From Bacteroidota bacterium (GTDB lineage: Bacteria; Bacteroidota; Bacteroidia; Cytophagales; Cyclobacteriaceae), in NCBI GenBank assembly GCA_018267195.1, contig JAFDYY010000003.1, forward strand, positions 110,686 to 144,176: 33,491 nt of DNA, given 5' to 3'. Positions 16,645 through 25,394 of this stretch are shown one piece after another. The notes under the pieces were generated by a model that saw only the letters and a program-made list of their open reading frames with translations, did not search any database and had not been told where the DNA came from. Position numbers and translations under genes: made by a program. Position 1 is the first letter of the stretch; the number at the start of each line of letters is the position of its first letter.

Positions 16645-16650
16645 TTGTGC

Positions 16651-19600
16651 TTACTTTCCTTTCATTATTTTCAGCGCCTTCTCTGTTTGCCCTGCTTTGA
16701 GTTGCACCACATACACTCCGTCTTGAAAGGCCTCTAAGTTTAGAGCGTGCTGGTGTTGCCCTTCGCTTTGCATACCTAAGAACAAAGAGGTGGTAAGCCG
16801 TCCGGTCATATCCCAAACCGAAACGGATACTTCTGCTTTTTCGGGCAATGAATACTGTATGGTAAAGTTGCCGTTGGGCGAGGGGTTAGGGAATAATACA
16901 AACGAACTGATGGCCACAGGTTGCACATCGGCAGCCGGCACCTGAATAGAGAGATCATCTACCGACCAGCCCCAGGCGGTGGCATTTTCATAATTGGCAT
17001 GCAGCCGGAAACGAATCAGCAGGGTATCGTTAGCTGCGAATTTATTTTTCAGATTAAAGGTTTCGGTTACCTGCATGGTAGGATCGCCACTTTGCTGACC
17101 GGTTAGGGCATTTTGCCATGCGCTGTTAGCCTTTGCATTATACCCGGCTATCGGTTTCCATACAATGCCGTCTTGGGTGGCTTCTACAAAAACAGAATCC
17201 GTGGCGGTAAGGATGGCTACATCCTGATACGTGATGTTGCCCGTATTTACGATAACGGGAACAAGCAGCGTGGCCGATACGTCTGTGCCGGAGGCATAAT
17301 TATGGAGGCTTTGTAAAGAGGCGTTAGCCGGGCCAAAGGGTTGAATGGTTAACCCGTTTTGATAAAAATTTGTACCTGTTTCAAAGAAATCGTAATACTG
17401 TTGTTGAGGGTTTTGCAGGGTTAAATTAGTTCCGGTATAGGAAGGGGCATAGACAGGGCCAGAACCAACATAGCCAATCAGTTGAATTGTAACACTTCCC
17501 TTAGGGATCCCTGAAAGAGATATGTTATAAATTCCAGATTGTGAGGGTATAAATGATAATGTTTGCAAGCCAATTTGCAATTGTACAGAATCGTATTTTA
17601 CAGGAATTTTTGCCTGAACCACATACTTTGATTGGGGTGAGGTGCCGGAAGCAATAATTGCTGGCACCGGGAAATTGGCATTCTGATCTACCGTTAGTTC
17701 GGCCGTCCAGATGCCACGGCCGTGGGTAGCAATGACCACTTCGTTGTCTTGTCCTTTCATATCCCACACAGCTACGCTCGGAAACGAGGAGAGCATGTTC
17801 CAGATGGTGCCACCATCTAACGATTCCACAATTCCTATTTCGGTTCCCGCCCAAATAATGTTGGGGTTATCAGGCCGCACATACAACGAGTACACGGCTA
17901 CATCCGGAAAATTATTGGTACTGGTGGAGCCCGAACCAAATCCGCTCAGGTCGGCCCATGTTTGTCCTAAATCTTTGGTTACTAAAATTTTCGAAGTCTT
18001 TGCAAATGAATAAAGCGCATAGGCAGTTTTAGGGTCGGTAGGGTGTGTGGCAATCCGGGTAATGTTGCCCAGAATTTTTCCGGGTGGGTTAGGTACTGCT
18101 GTAAATGTTTTTCCCATGTTGGTGGAAACAAACAAATTGCTTCCGCTGCCTTGGCCTGCCCCGGCCCACACAATGTTGGCATTAGCCCGCGAAACGGCCA
18201 CATCGGCAAACGAAGACAAGCCCCAGTTGGATGTAATGGCTGTCAGCGCCCAACTGCCTCCAAAGTTTGTTGAACGCCACACTCCACCCGAGCCCACCGA
18301 GAAAATGGTATTGGGATTTTGCTTGGAACCGGCCAACTTAGAAATGAATGGAAACTGATTATTGTCGGGACTGGTACCGTTTAGCGGAAATCCCGTAAAC
18401 GCACTGGCCCAGGTTTGGCCGCCATCTAAGGAACGGGCAAAGTAATTATACTGCGACCCTCCAATTAACATAGAAGGATTTTGACTGTGCCACAAAACTT
18501 CAAACCCATCGCCTCCGATGGCTGGTTTAAATAAAGTGGTAGCAGACGAAACCACTCCACCGGGTGTAAAGTAGGTGCCATTGTCTTGCATTCCGCCAAA
18601 GTATTCTTGTGCTCCGGGTTTTTTATCGGCTCCGTAAAATTGGCTGGTGTTATACCCGTTGCCTACTTTTTTCCATTCGCCTTGTGTAGTTCCGGGCGAG
18701 GCCGATTGTCCCGAAAGATAAACCCCGCCATCATTAGCCAAAAGAATTTGGTAAGTCTGTGCAGCCGGGTTTACTATAAAAGGATAGATGTTGTGCTGGT
18801 CGGGATGCACCAGCCCGGCATTTTTACTGTCGTAATCTCCGTAAGGGTCTACGGCTGAACTAACCGTGCTGGAGTATTTTGGAGTTTGTTGTACGAGCAC
18901 TTTTATATTGGATACCGGCAGCGCGGTAGAATCCCAGGTAGCCCCGGAAGCCAGTGCCGGATATATATTATACATCAGGTTGAAGGTTTGTCCCCCGGTA
19001 GTAGCCAAAGAAAGATTGGGTGTGGCCGAGTAGGGTACATTATTGATAAACACATACTCGCGACTTTGCTGGGTAGCATCGGTTGAGGTAAGGTTAGACG
19101 GAATAAGATCAAAAACACCATTTCTGTTTTGGTCGCGGAAGGAAACCATCAACTGGTTCCCGGTTTTTAAATCCCAAACCTGAAAGGGCACGTTAACATA
19201 ATTTTGGTAGGTGTAACTGGAGGAAGCAACTCCGGAGGTAGCTCCGGCCGGAACTAAAAAACGATAGGCTTTTTGCTTTATTCCCGGACCAAATTTTACG
19301 ATCACACTGTCGGTGGTTCCGCTGGTGCCGATGCTGAGTTTTCCGCCAGCATACGTGGCATTTGAAAAACCTTGCAAAGCCAGAAATGGAGAGGTGTTAT
19401 TTTGCTGAAGGCTATACGAAACCGCTGAAGAAGAAAGTTGAGAGCCTAACGTAATTTGGAATGCTCCAATCCCGCCTACATAAATTACGTTGGAGTTATA
19501 TGGGCTGAAAGCAACTGTGTTATCGTACCAGCCCTGATCGCCAGACGAACTGGCTAAATAATCGAGTGTTTTGGCATTGAGCAACATAGATACCAGCGAC

Positions 19601-20664
19601 CACGTACCCCCCGCGTTGGTAGAAATGTAAAGGTCTGAGTTGGCCCCCGAAAGTGTACCTTGTGCTGAGGCCGCCAGGTAGTTTCCATTGGTGGGCGACA
19701 CTGCAATTTCTACACGGCCGGTAGGCGACATGTTGGTGTTGCTCAGGTTCCAGGTTTGACCACCATCTACTGATTTTAAAACCCCTACGCTATATTGCCC
19801 GGCATAGAGTACCGAAAAATTTCCGGGGGTACTGCGTAAATCTTGTACCGGGTTAGAGGTGCTGGAAAATACTTTTGTCCAGGTGGTACCCTGATTAACA
19901 GACCGGTATATTCCGGTGTTGGTGGCAGCCAACACATTGGTGGCATCGGCCGGGTTTACTAAGATGCGGTTCACACTGCTGAAAGCAGACGTGCTGGATA
20001 ATAAATTCCAGGTGTTTCCCCGGTCGGTACTGAGAAAGATGCCGCTTCCCGTGATGCCATCCACTAACCCAAATCCTTCGCCTGTTCCGGCATAGATAAT
20101 CTGGTGGTTAGACGGAGCCATCGCTAATGTGGTGGTGGCCAGGTTAGGAACGTTGGGGGTAAGCCATTGCCAACTGGTGCCGGCATCGGTGGTTTTCCAG
20201 ATTCCGCCTGAGGCTGACCCGGCAAACCAGGTTTTGCTAGTGGCATCATCCGGATCTACAATTAATCCGCGGGTGCGGCCGGGCACATTTCCGGGGCCGC
20301 GTTCGGTAAAACCGAGTACACCATTGCCGCTTTGGGTGCGAGCGATGGGCGAAGCTCGCTTCGCAGAAGCTTGCCGAGCCTTTTGTAGTTCGGCCCACTG
20401 ATAGTTTTTGGGATAGCCGGGTTCAGTTTGGTCTTCGCGGGTTCGTATTCCCTGATGGTATTTTAAAAATTCCATCGGGCCGTCCATAAGCTCGTTTTCT
20501 TCCGGGTTATCTTTTTCTTTTTCTGCCTCTCCTTCTTTTTCCCATTCCCATTTTTCTCTTTCCTGGGTGGATCTGTCCGTAAAATGTTTTCCTTTATTTT
20601 TAAAATATACACCGGCTGTCAAAGCCAATAGAAAACAGGTTGTGAGAAGTAAAATTTTATTCAT
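16651..20664 (-). CDS. BNR/sortilin (VPS10)-like T9SS-exported giant protein
   Basis: This 1337-residue protein begins with an N-terminal signal (KILLLTTCFLLALTAGVYF) and a short, highly charged Glu/Lys stretch (residues ~33-60). At least nine BNR/Asp-box motifs follow, such as STDRGNTWNLL, SVDGGQTWNL, SLDGGQTWAS, SNMGKTFTAV-type and TKDLGQTWADL variants, forming one or two sortilin-like propellers (about 120-1010). A segment of ~180 residues (~408-590), carrying the Ca-loop-like DQNRNGVFD, interrupts the propeller. Residues ~1100-1250 look like a jelly-roll domain ending in WGWSVDDLSI. A T9SS type A sorting domain closes the protein (VLFPNPSPNGNF, then VWDMTGRL). Probably secreted or surface-attached, with binding or glycosidase-like roles possible; no catalytic site identified. 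It lies three bases after the preceding small gene. Confidence 0.87.
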   Translation of the reverse strand: MNKILLLTTCFLLALTAGVYFKNKGKHFTDRSTQEREKWEWEKEGEAEKEKDNPEENELMDGPMEFLKYHQGIRTREDQTEPGYPKNYQWAELQKARQASAKRASPIARTQSGNGVLGFTERGPGNVPGRTRGLIVDPDDATSKTWFAGSASGGIWKTTDAGTSWQWLTPNVPNLATTTLAMAPSNHQIIYAGTGEGFGLVDGITGSGIFLSTDRGNTWNLLSSTSAFSSVNRILVNPADATNVLAATNTGIYRSVNQGTTWTKVFSSTSNPVQDLRSTPGNFSVLYAGQYSVGVLKSVDGGQTWNLSNTNMSPTGRVEIAVSPTNGNYLAASAQGTLSGANSDLYISTNAGGTWSLVSMLLNAKTLDYLASSSGDQGWYDNTVAFSPYNSNVIYVGGIGAFQITLGSQLSSSAVSYSLQQNNTSPFLALQGFSNATYAGGKLSIGTSGTTDSVIVKFGPGIKQKAYRFLVPAGATSGVASSSYTYQNYVNVPFQVWDLKTGNQLMVSFRDQNRNGVFDLIPSNLTSTDATQQSREYVFINNVPYSATPNLSLATTGGQTFNLMYNIYPALASGATWDSTALPVSNIKVLVQQTPKYSSTVSSAVDPYGDYDSKNAGLVHPDQHNIYPFIVNPAAQTYQILLANDGGVYLSGQSASPGTTQGEWKKVGNGYNTSQFYGADKKPGAQEYFGGMQDNGTYFTPGGVVSSATTLFKPAIGGDGFEVLWHSQNPSMLIGGSQYNYFARSLDGGQTWASAFTGFPLNGTSPDNNQFPFISKLAGSKQNPNTIFSVGSGGVWRSTNFGGSWALTAITSNWGLSSFADVAVSRANANIVWAGAGQGSGSNLFVSTNMGKTFTAVPNPPGKILGNITRIATHPTDPKTAYALYSFAKTSKILVTKDLGQTWADLSGFGSGSTSTNNFPDVAVYSLYVRPDNPNIIWAGTEIGIVESLDGGTIWNMLSSFPSVAVWDMKGQDNEVVIATHGRGIWTAELTVDQNANFPVPAIIASGTSPQSKYVVQAKIPVKYDSVQLQIGLQTLSFIPSQSGIYNISLSGIPKGSVTIQLIGYVGSGPVYAPSYTGTNLTLQNPQQQYYDFFETGTNFYQNGLTIQPFGPANASLQSLHNYASGTDVSATLLVPVIVNTGNITYQDVAILTATDSVFVEATQDGIVWKPIAGYNAKANSAWQNALTGQQSGDPTMQVTETFNLKNKFAANDTLLIRFRLHANYENATAWGWSVDDLSIQVPAADVQPVAISSFVLFPNPSPNGNFTIQYSLPEKAEVSVSVWDMTGRLTTSLFLGMQSEGQHQHALNLEAFQDGVYVVQLKAGQTEKALKIMKGK

Positions 20665-20667
20665 AGT

Positions 20668-21051
20668 CTATTTTAAAAATGAATCGAGATTAATAAACCG
20701 GTAGTTGTCTTCGGGGGTGACATCGCGCTTCACCATTCCCGGTATGATGTTGAGTTTTATCTGATGTTCGCTCACCCAACTTATGGCACTGGCATGGGCT
20801 TTATCTTTAAGAATTATTTTTCCGTCAGCCGGACGTACAACAAGGTACGTCAGCACCCGGTTATTCTCGGTATAGGCCAGCACTAAGGTGTGGGTTGTAT
20901 TATAGGATGCAGTAGCAGGGCTTCCCATTTCGCGCTCAATAATTTTGTTGATATCAATTTTATTTTTTGCTGTAGCGGATGACTGGCAGGATATATTTCC
21001 TGATGTTATTGCCATGAGGGCAAGCAGAATAACCTGGCGGGGGTGAGTCAT
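20668..21051 (-). CDS. Small exported protein of unknown function (possible lipoprotein)
   Basis: This 127-residue protein is not one I recognise. Residues 1-21 are a hydrophobic export signal; Cys22 in GNISCQSS could be a lipobox cysteine, though the preceding residues fit the consensus poorly. The mature part contains strand-rich segments (HTLVLAYTENNRVLTYLVV; DGKIILKDKA) and no catalytic motif. It sits 15 bases after the amidotransferase-like gene and three bases before the giant T9SS protein gene, which argues for a genuine member of one operon. Confidence 0.65.
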   Translation of the reverse strand: MTHPRQVILLALMAITSGNISCQSSATAKNKIDINKIIEREMGSPATASYNTTHTLVLAYTENNRVLTYLVVRPADGKIILKDKAHASAISWVSEHQIKLNIIPGMVKRDVTPEDNYRFINLDSFLK

Positions 21052-21066
21052 ACTTTTTTACAAAGA

Positions 21067-22326
21067 CTACGTTTTTTGCTTTTTCTTTTTAGCGGCCGGA
21101 AAAAGAATATTATTAAGTATTAACCGGTAGCCGGCCGAGTTAGGATGAAGTGTTAAATCGGTAGGATCTTCACCCACTTGATGTTGGTAATCTTCCGGGT
21201 CGTGCCCGCCATAATAGGTCCAGAATCCTTTGCCTAATACTCCATGAAGGTATTTGGCTTCGTTTATAGATTTGGTTTCGCCCATGATCACCACATCGGG
21301 CTTTACCATTTTTTTCTTGAAACCCGTAGTTTGTCCATAGAATCCTTTAATCATTTTTTCATGATTTTGAGTAAGCATGGTAGGGATGGGGTCCCACTTG
21401 GCCGAAAATTGAAACAAGGAAAAATAATCGTTGGCTTGCACCAGGCCGCGGTCTTGTATGTTGTTGTCGATGTCAGAAAACTCGTATTGATAAGGATCTT
21501 TCGACAGGGTAAATTGAGTAAAGGCCAGTGTATTATCGTAATTCAGTTTTTCTTGTGCGTGCGGGTCGGCCGGGTCGCCATCGTACATAGATTCGCAGAT
21601 ATCTACACCTTCGGCCGCCAAAGCAATATCAAACGAGTCGGTAGCCGAGCACATGGCAAACAAAAAGCCACCCCCGGCTACAAAAGCCTTGATTTTTTTT
21701 ACGACAGCTAATTTTAACTGAGATACCTTTTGGAACCCGAAGCGGTGGGCGGTTTCTTCTGCTTCGTGTTGCTGCTCAATATACCATGGCATGTTGGCAT
21801 AGCTGGCATAAAATTTTCCATATTGCCCGGTAAAATCTTCGTGATGCAGATGAAGCCAGTCGTATTTGGGCAGGTTTTCGTTCAGTACTTCGTCATCAAA
21901 AATTACATCATACGGTATTTCGGCATAGGTCATGGCGAGGGTTACGGCATCGTCCCACGGTTGTTTTGACTTGGGTGAATACACGGCCACTCGTGGCGCT
22001 TTTTCTAATTTCATCAGGTCATAGTTTACCGAGGGCCTTGCTATTTCGGTAATGATGGCGTTTACCTGCGCCTCGGAGATGATTTCGTAACTCACCCCCC
22101 GCACAATCAGTTCATTTTGTATTTTAGGGTGATACTTACACATAAAACTGCCGCCTCTGTAATTTAGCAGCCAACTCACTTCCATATCCATTTTCAGCAC
22201 CCAATAAGCCATGCCATAAGCTTTTAAATGATTGGCCTGCTTGCTATCCATAGGAATAAAAATGGAGTTAGCCTGACAAATTTTAGCCAGCAACAAAATC
22301 AACAGCAACAAAATCCTCGATTGCAT
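21067..22326 (-). CDS. Exported protein with class I amidotransferase-like fold (often labelled 'asparagine synthetase B' in Bacteroidota)
   Basis: This 419-residue protein has a Sec signal peptide (ILLLLILLLAKICQA/NS). The mature N-terminus, IFIPMDSKQANHLKAYG, is characteristic of a Bacteroidota family that, as I recall, is frequently named asparagine synthetase B without basis: no PP-loop ATP-binding motif (SGGxDS) and no N-terminal catalytic Cys are present. The centre contains VAVYSPKSKQPWDDAVTLAM and FVAGGGFLFAMCSATDSF, where Cys226 sits in a position like the nucleophile elbow of class I glutamine amidotransferase folds. Conserved acidic/His stretches (YDWLHLHHEDFTGQYGKF; YYGGHDPEDYQHQVG) may bind metal. 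First gene of a minus-strand operon with the small exported protein and the BNR/T9SS protein. The true activity is unknown. Confidence 0.75.
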   Translation of the reverse strand: MQSRILLLLILLLAKICQANSIFIPMDSKQANHLKAYGMAYWVLKMDMEVSWLLNYRGGSFMCKYHPKIQNELIVRGVSYEIISEAQVNAIITEIARPSVNYDLMKLEKAPRVAVYSPKSKQPWDDAVTLAMTYAEIPYDVIFDDEVLNENLPKYDWLHLHHEDFTGQYGKFYASYANMPWYIEQQHEAEETAHRFGFQKVSQLKLAVVKKIKAFVAGGGFLFAMCSATDSFDIALAAEGVDICESMYDGDPADPHAQEKLNYDNTLAFTQFTLSKDPYQYEFSDIDNNIQDRGLVQANDYFSLFQFSAKWDPIPTMLTQNHEKMIKGFYGQTTGFKKKMVKPDVVIMGETKSINEAKYLHGVLGKGFWTYYGGHDPEDYQHQVGEDPTDLTLHPNSAGYRLILNNILFPAAKKKKQKT

Positions 22327-22393
22327 CGTAAAAGCCAGTTATGGTTGTAACAAATTGAACAAAAAAATGTCGTTCGATCAGCCTATAAAGGTA

Positions 22394-22401
22394 TAATTTT
22401 G
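22394..22401 (+). promoter_or_regulatory. Possible -7 promoter element of the MacB-type permease gene
   Basis: TAATTTTG matches the TAnnTTTG element, in the 130-base gap between divergent genes and 55 bases before the start codon. The corresponding -33 position carries no convincing TTTG, so support is weak. Confidence 0.3.
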
Positions 22402-22456
22402 ATTCGGCAAACCCAATGTGTAGAAACTCTCATTCATCCATCATACTAACCCGTTC

Positions 22457-23695
22457 ATGAACTTTATAGAAAATATCAGAGAAGGTCTTCGTTCCATTAA
22501 AGCCAATATGCTCCGTTCGGTGCTGACGGCTTTAATTGTGGCTATTGGCATCACCTCCCTTGTAGGGATTTTAACGGCCATCGATGGAATAGAATATTCG
22601 GTAAACGAAAGTTTGTCTTCGCTGGGTGCCAATTCATTCGATATCTATTCAAAAAATAACCGGAATGCCGCACAAGACGGGGTAAAAGAAAAAGTTTACC
22701 CACCTGTATTATTAAATGAAGCACAAAAATTTATTGATCAGTTTAAGGTGTCATCGGCCACGGTCAGCTTATCGGCCAATCTCACCATTATTGCTGAAAT
22801 TAAGCACGCTTCAGAAAAGACCAGCCCCCGGGTAAATGTTGTGGGCGCTAATGAAGAATACATACCGATTAAAGGTTTGAATATTGAGCAAGGGCGAAAT
22901 TTTTCACCGTTTGAAATACAGAACGGGGCACACGTAGCCATTATTGGCGATGAACTTTGCCGCTCGCTGTACGGACAGAGTAAAAATATTTTAAATACGG
23001 TAGTATCGTTTAAAGGCATGCAGTTTAAAGTGATCGGCAAGCTGAAAGAAAAAGGATCTTTATCAGAAAATAATTTTGATAACATGATGATCATTCCGAT
23101 TATCGTGGCCAATCAATTAGCTTCCGGAGCCGGGCTGCGCTACCGCCTCAATGTGGCCGTGCCCGATCCTAACCAGATGGATTATGCCATGGGCGAAGCT
23201 ACGGGAGTGATGCGCAAAATCAGGCATGATGAAACCGGCCGCGAAAATTCATTTGAGATAGAAAAAAGCGAATCGCTGGCACAGGAAATGGAGAGTATTA
23301 CTAACGGGCTGCGTATTGGTGGGTTTGGTGTGGGCTTTATAACCCTGTTGGGGGCTTCGATTGCTTTAATGAATATTATGCTTGTTTCTGTTACCGAACG
23401 AACACGAGAAGTAGGTGTGCGTAAAGCATTGGGTGCCACTCCTTTGCGAATACGTCAGCAATTTGTTATTGAAGCTATTACCGTGTGTGTGATGGGCGGC
23501 ATTGGCGGTGTTTTATTGGGTATTCTTATCGGTAATCTGATTTCGAGTGCCATTGGTATTGATGCATTTGTCGTTCCCTGGTTCTGGATGTTTATGGGTA
23601 TGGTGGTGTGTATTGTGGTGGGGCTCATCTCGGGGTATTATCCTGCCCACAAAGCTTCTAAGCTCGACCCGATTGAGTCATTGCGGTTTGAGTAA
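22457..23695 (+). CDS. ABC transporter permease, MacB/FtsX family (four-TM)
   Basis: This 412-residue inner-membrane protein has the MacB topology: one TM near the N-terminus (LTALIVAIGITSLVGILTAI), a ~230-residue periplasmic core domain (MacB_PCD), then a C-terminal FtsX module with three TMs. The coupling region SVTERTREVGVRKALGATPL between TM2 and TM3 is the family's signature, and the ending PAHKASKLDPIESLRFE is typical. No ATPase gene is adjacent, so its partner is encoded elsewhere. Relatives export peptides, antibiotics or lipoproteins; no substrate can be deduced. It is divergent from the amidotransferase-like operon. Confidence 0.92.
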   Translation: MNFIENIREGLRSIKANMLRSVLTALIVAIGITSLVGILTAIDGIEYSVNESLSSLGANSFDIYSKNNRNAAQDGVKEKVYPPVLLNEAQKFIDQFKVSSATVSLSANLTIIAEIKHASEKTSPRVNVVGANEEYIPIKGLNIEQGRNFSPFEIQNGAHVAIIGDELCRSLYGQSKNILNTVVSFKGMQFKVIGKLKEKGSLSENNFDNMMIIPIIVANQLASGAGLRYRLNVAVPDPNQMDYAMGEATGVMRKIRHDETGRENSFEIEKSESLAQEMESITNGLRIGGFGVGFITLLGASIALMNIMLVSVTERTREVGVRKALGATPLRIRQQFVIEAITVCVMGGIGGVLLGILIGNLISSAIGIDAFVVPWFWMFMGMVVCIVVGLISGYYPAHKASKLDPIESLRFE

Positions 23696-24121
23696 TTGCC
23701 TGAGTGAACCTGCGCCATATTTGCGTGAGGGCGGTTGCTTACTCCTGGTAGAAAGTAGGTTGAACCCGTGACCCGTTTTCAGGGTAGCCTTTCCGTTTTT
23801 TGCAAAGAGCGTAACGGACGCATAGTCTTGATTCGAAATGAGCAATCTGCTGATGGTCGGTAGTAGTATACTTTGCCGATTCCATAATTTATGAATCGTT
23901 TGCTCACACTGAAAATAACGACCACATCCACACCAAATAAATACACTCTCGGGCTTACGGTAATAGACCCTAAAAATTAACCGGCTATTCACCTTTCTTT
24001 TATTCTATTAAATGTAATTGAAAACAAGGCTCTATTATTTCCATCAACTAAAAAATTGGATAGCTTTAGCCCTTGGAAGGAACCGGTATAAGTTAAGTTT
24101 TTCATTTCAACGATTTGAATT
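23696..24121. other. Intergenic region, no convincing gene
   Basis: A 104-codon open frame runs on the minus strand (23678-23992) and overlaps the permease 3' end, but its composition (many Arg, Ser, Pro and Gln, no domain pattern, no clear start signal) does not look like a real protein. I see no strong hairpin or terminator. The final ~150 bases before the MFS gene are AT-rich and could hold its promoter, but I found no clean TAnnTTTG with a correctly spaced -33 element. Confidence 0.4.
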
Positions 24122-25381
24122 ATGGCTCATGGGCGAATTAAACTATCCCTTTTTCTTAACTATTTCGTTATTGCCATGCTGCTTAACAGTGTAGGCACGG
24201 TAATTTTGCAAGTTCAAAATAGCTATGGTGTATCCGAATCTTCCGCTAGTGTGCTGGAAGCATGTAAGGATTTGAGCATTGCACTCGTATCTTTTCTGGT
24301 AGCTTCCTACATTACCCGCATTGGCTATAAACGGGCTATGCTTATTGCATTGGGGCTGGTGGGTGTGGCCTGTCTGGCGATGCCTTCGTTAGGAAGTTTT
24401 TTTATGACGAAAGTACTCTTTGTTATAACCGGAACTTCATTTGCTTTAATTAAAGTATCGGTCTATGCCACGATGGGTATTATAACTACCGATAAAAAAG
24501 AACACGCCAGTTTTATGAATTTCATAGAATCATTTTTTATGGTGGGGATTCTAACCGGCTATTTTGTTTTCAGTGCTTTTGTAAACGATGCCGATAAACA
24601 ATCTACTTCCTGGCTGAATGTATATTATCTGTGTGCCGCCATTGCGCTGGCCGCCTTTCTATTGTTGCTCAGCGCTCCGCTCGATGAAACATCGGTGAAA
24701 GCCGATGAATCCAAACCTATGTTAGAAGATTTTACAGACATGGTAAAATTGGCGGCTCAACCACTGGTGCTGATTTTTATCGTGAGCGCTTTTACCTATG
24801 TGTTGATCGAACAAAGTATTATGAGTTGGCTGCCAACTTTTAACAGTAAGGTGCTGAACTTACCCTCCACACTTAGCATACAAATGGCCAGTATTCTGGC
24901 GGCCTCCACTGCGGTGGGCCGGTTCAGTGCCGGCTTTGCTTTGCGCAAGATTCATTGGTTTTATGTTCTCGTTATTTGTTTGGTAGCGGCCACAGCGTTG
25001 GTGCTGGTGGCTATTCCGTTGGCACGTTCTTCGTCCGGAGTAGCCGTAACCGGTTGGGGCAATGCACCTTTGGGGGCATTTGTTTTTCCGCTGATCGGTC
25101 TATTGATTGCCCCCATATACCCGGCCATTAACTCTGTTATTTTAGGCACCCTCCCGGCACGCCAGCATGGGCCTATGTCTGGGCTAATCGTTATCTTCTC
25201 TGCTTTGGGTGGCACTACCGGGTCGATCATTACAGGAAATATGTTTCAGGTATTTGGTGGTGAAGTAGCCTTTTACTGTTCCCTTGTACCGATTACTATT
25301 TTGATCGTGTGCCTCTATTTTTTTAACCGCCTTCAGAAAAAATCGGCTGCTCACATTGAATTTAAGACAGCCTCACACTGA
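24122..25381 (+). CDS. MFS transporter, probably for trehalose or its products
   Basis: This 419-residue inner-membrane protein has about twelve hydrophobic segments in two halves, the MFS arrangement. The first cytoplasmic loop carries ITRIGYKRAM, matching the A-motif position between TM2 and TM3, and the second half has AVGRFSAGFALRKI in the equivalent place. A hydrophilic loop (APLDETSVKADESKPMLEDF, ~residues 188-207) separates the halves. The trehalase gene starts 13 bases after its stop, so the two are almost surely co-transcribed; import of trehalose is the simplest reading. Sequence alone does not fix substrate or direction, and export of glucose cannot be excluded. Confidence 0.85.
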   Translation: MAHGRIKLSLFLNYFVIAMLLNSVGTVILQVQNSYGVSESSASVLEACKDLSIALVSFLVASYITRIGYKRAMLIALGLVGVACLAMPSLGSFFMTKVLFVITGTSFALIKVSVYATMGIITTDKKEHASFMNFIESFFMVGILTGYFVFSAFVNDADKQSTSWLNVYYLCAAIALAAFLLLLSAPLDETSVKADESKPMLEDFTDMVKLAAQPLVLIFIVSAFTYVLIEQSIMSWLPTFNSKVLNLPSTLSIQMASILAASTAVGRFSAGFALRKIHWFYVLVICLVAATALVLVAIPLARSSSGVAVTGWGNAPLGAFVFPLIGLLIAPIYPAINSVILGTLPARQHGPMSGLIVIFSALGGTTGSIITGNMFQVFGGEVAFYCSLVPITILIVCLYFFNRLQKKSAAHIEFKTASH

Positions 25382-25394
25382 AACCATTTTCTAG

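Noticed and set aside
21067..22326. Asparagine synthetase B as the function of the 419-residue exported protein
   Set aside because: It lacks the N-terminal nucleophile Cys and the SGGxDS ATP-pyrophosphatase loop and carries a signal peptide, so the name seems to be an annotation carry-over.
23678..23992. 104-codon minus-strand frame after the MacB-type permease
   Set aside because: It overlaps the permease end, has no domain pattern and an Arg/Ser/Pro/Gln-rich composition typical of chance frames.
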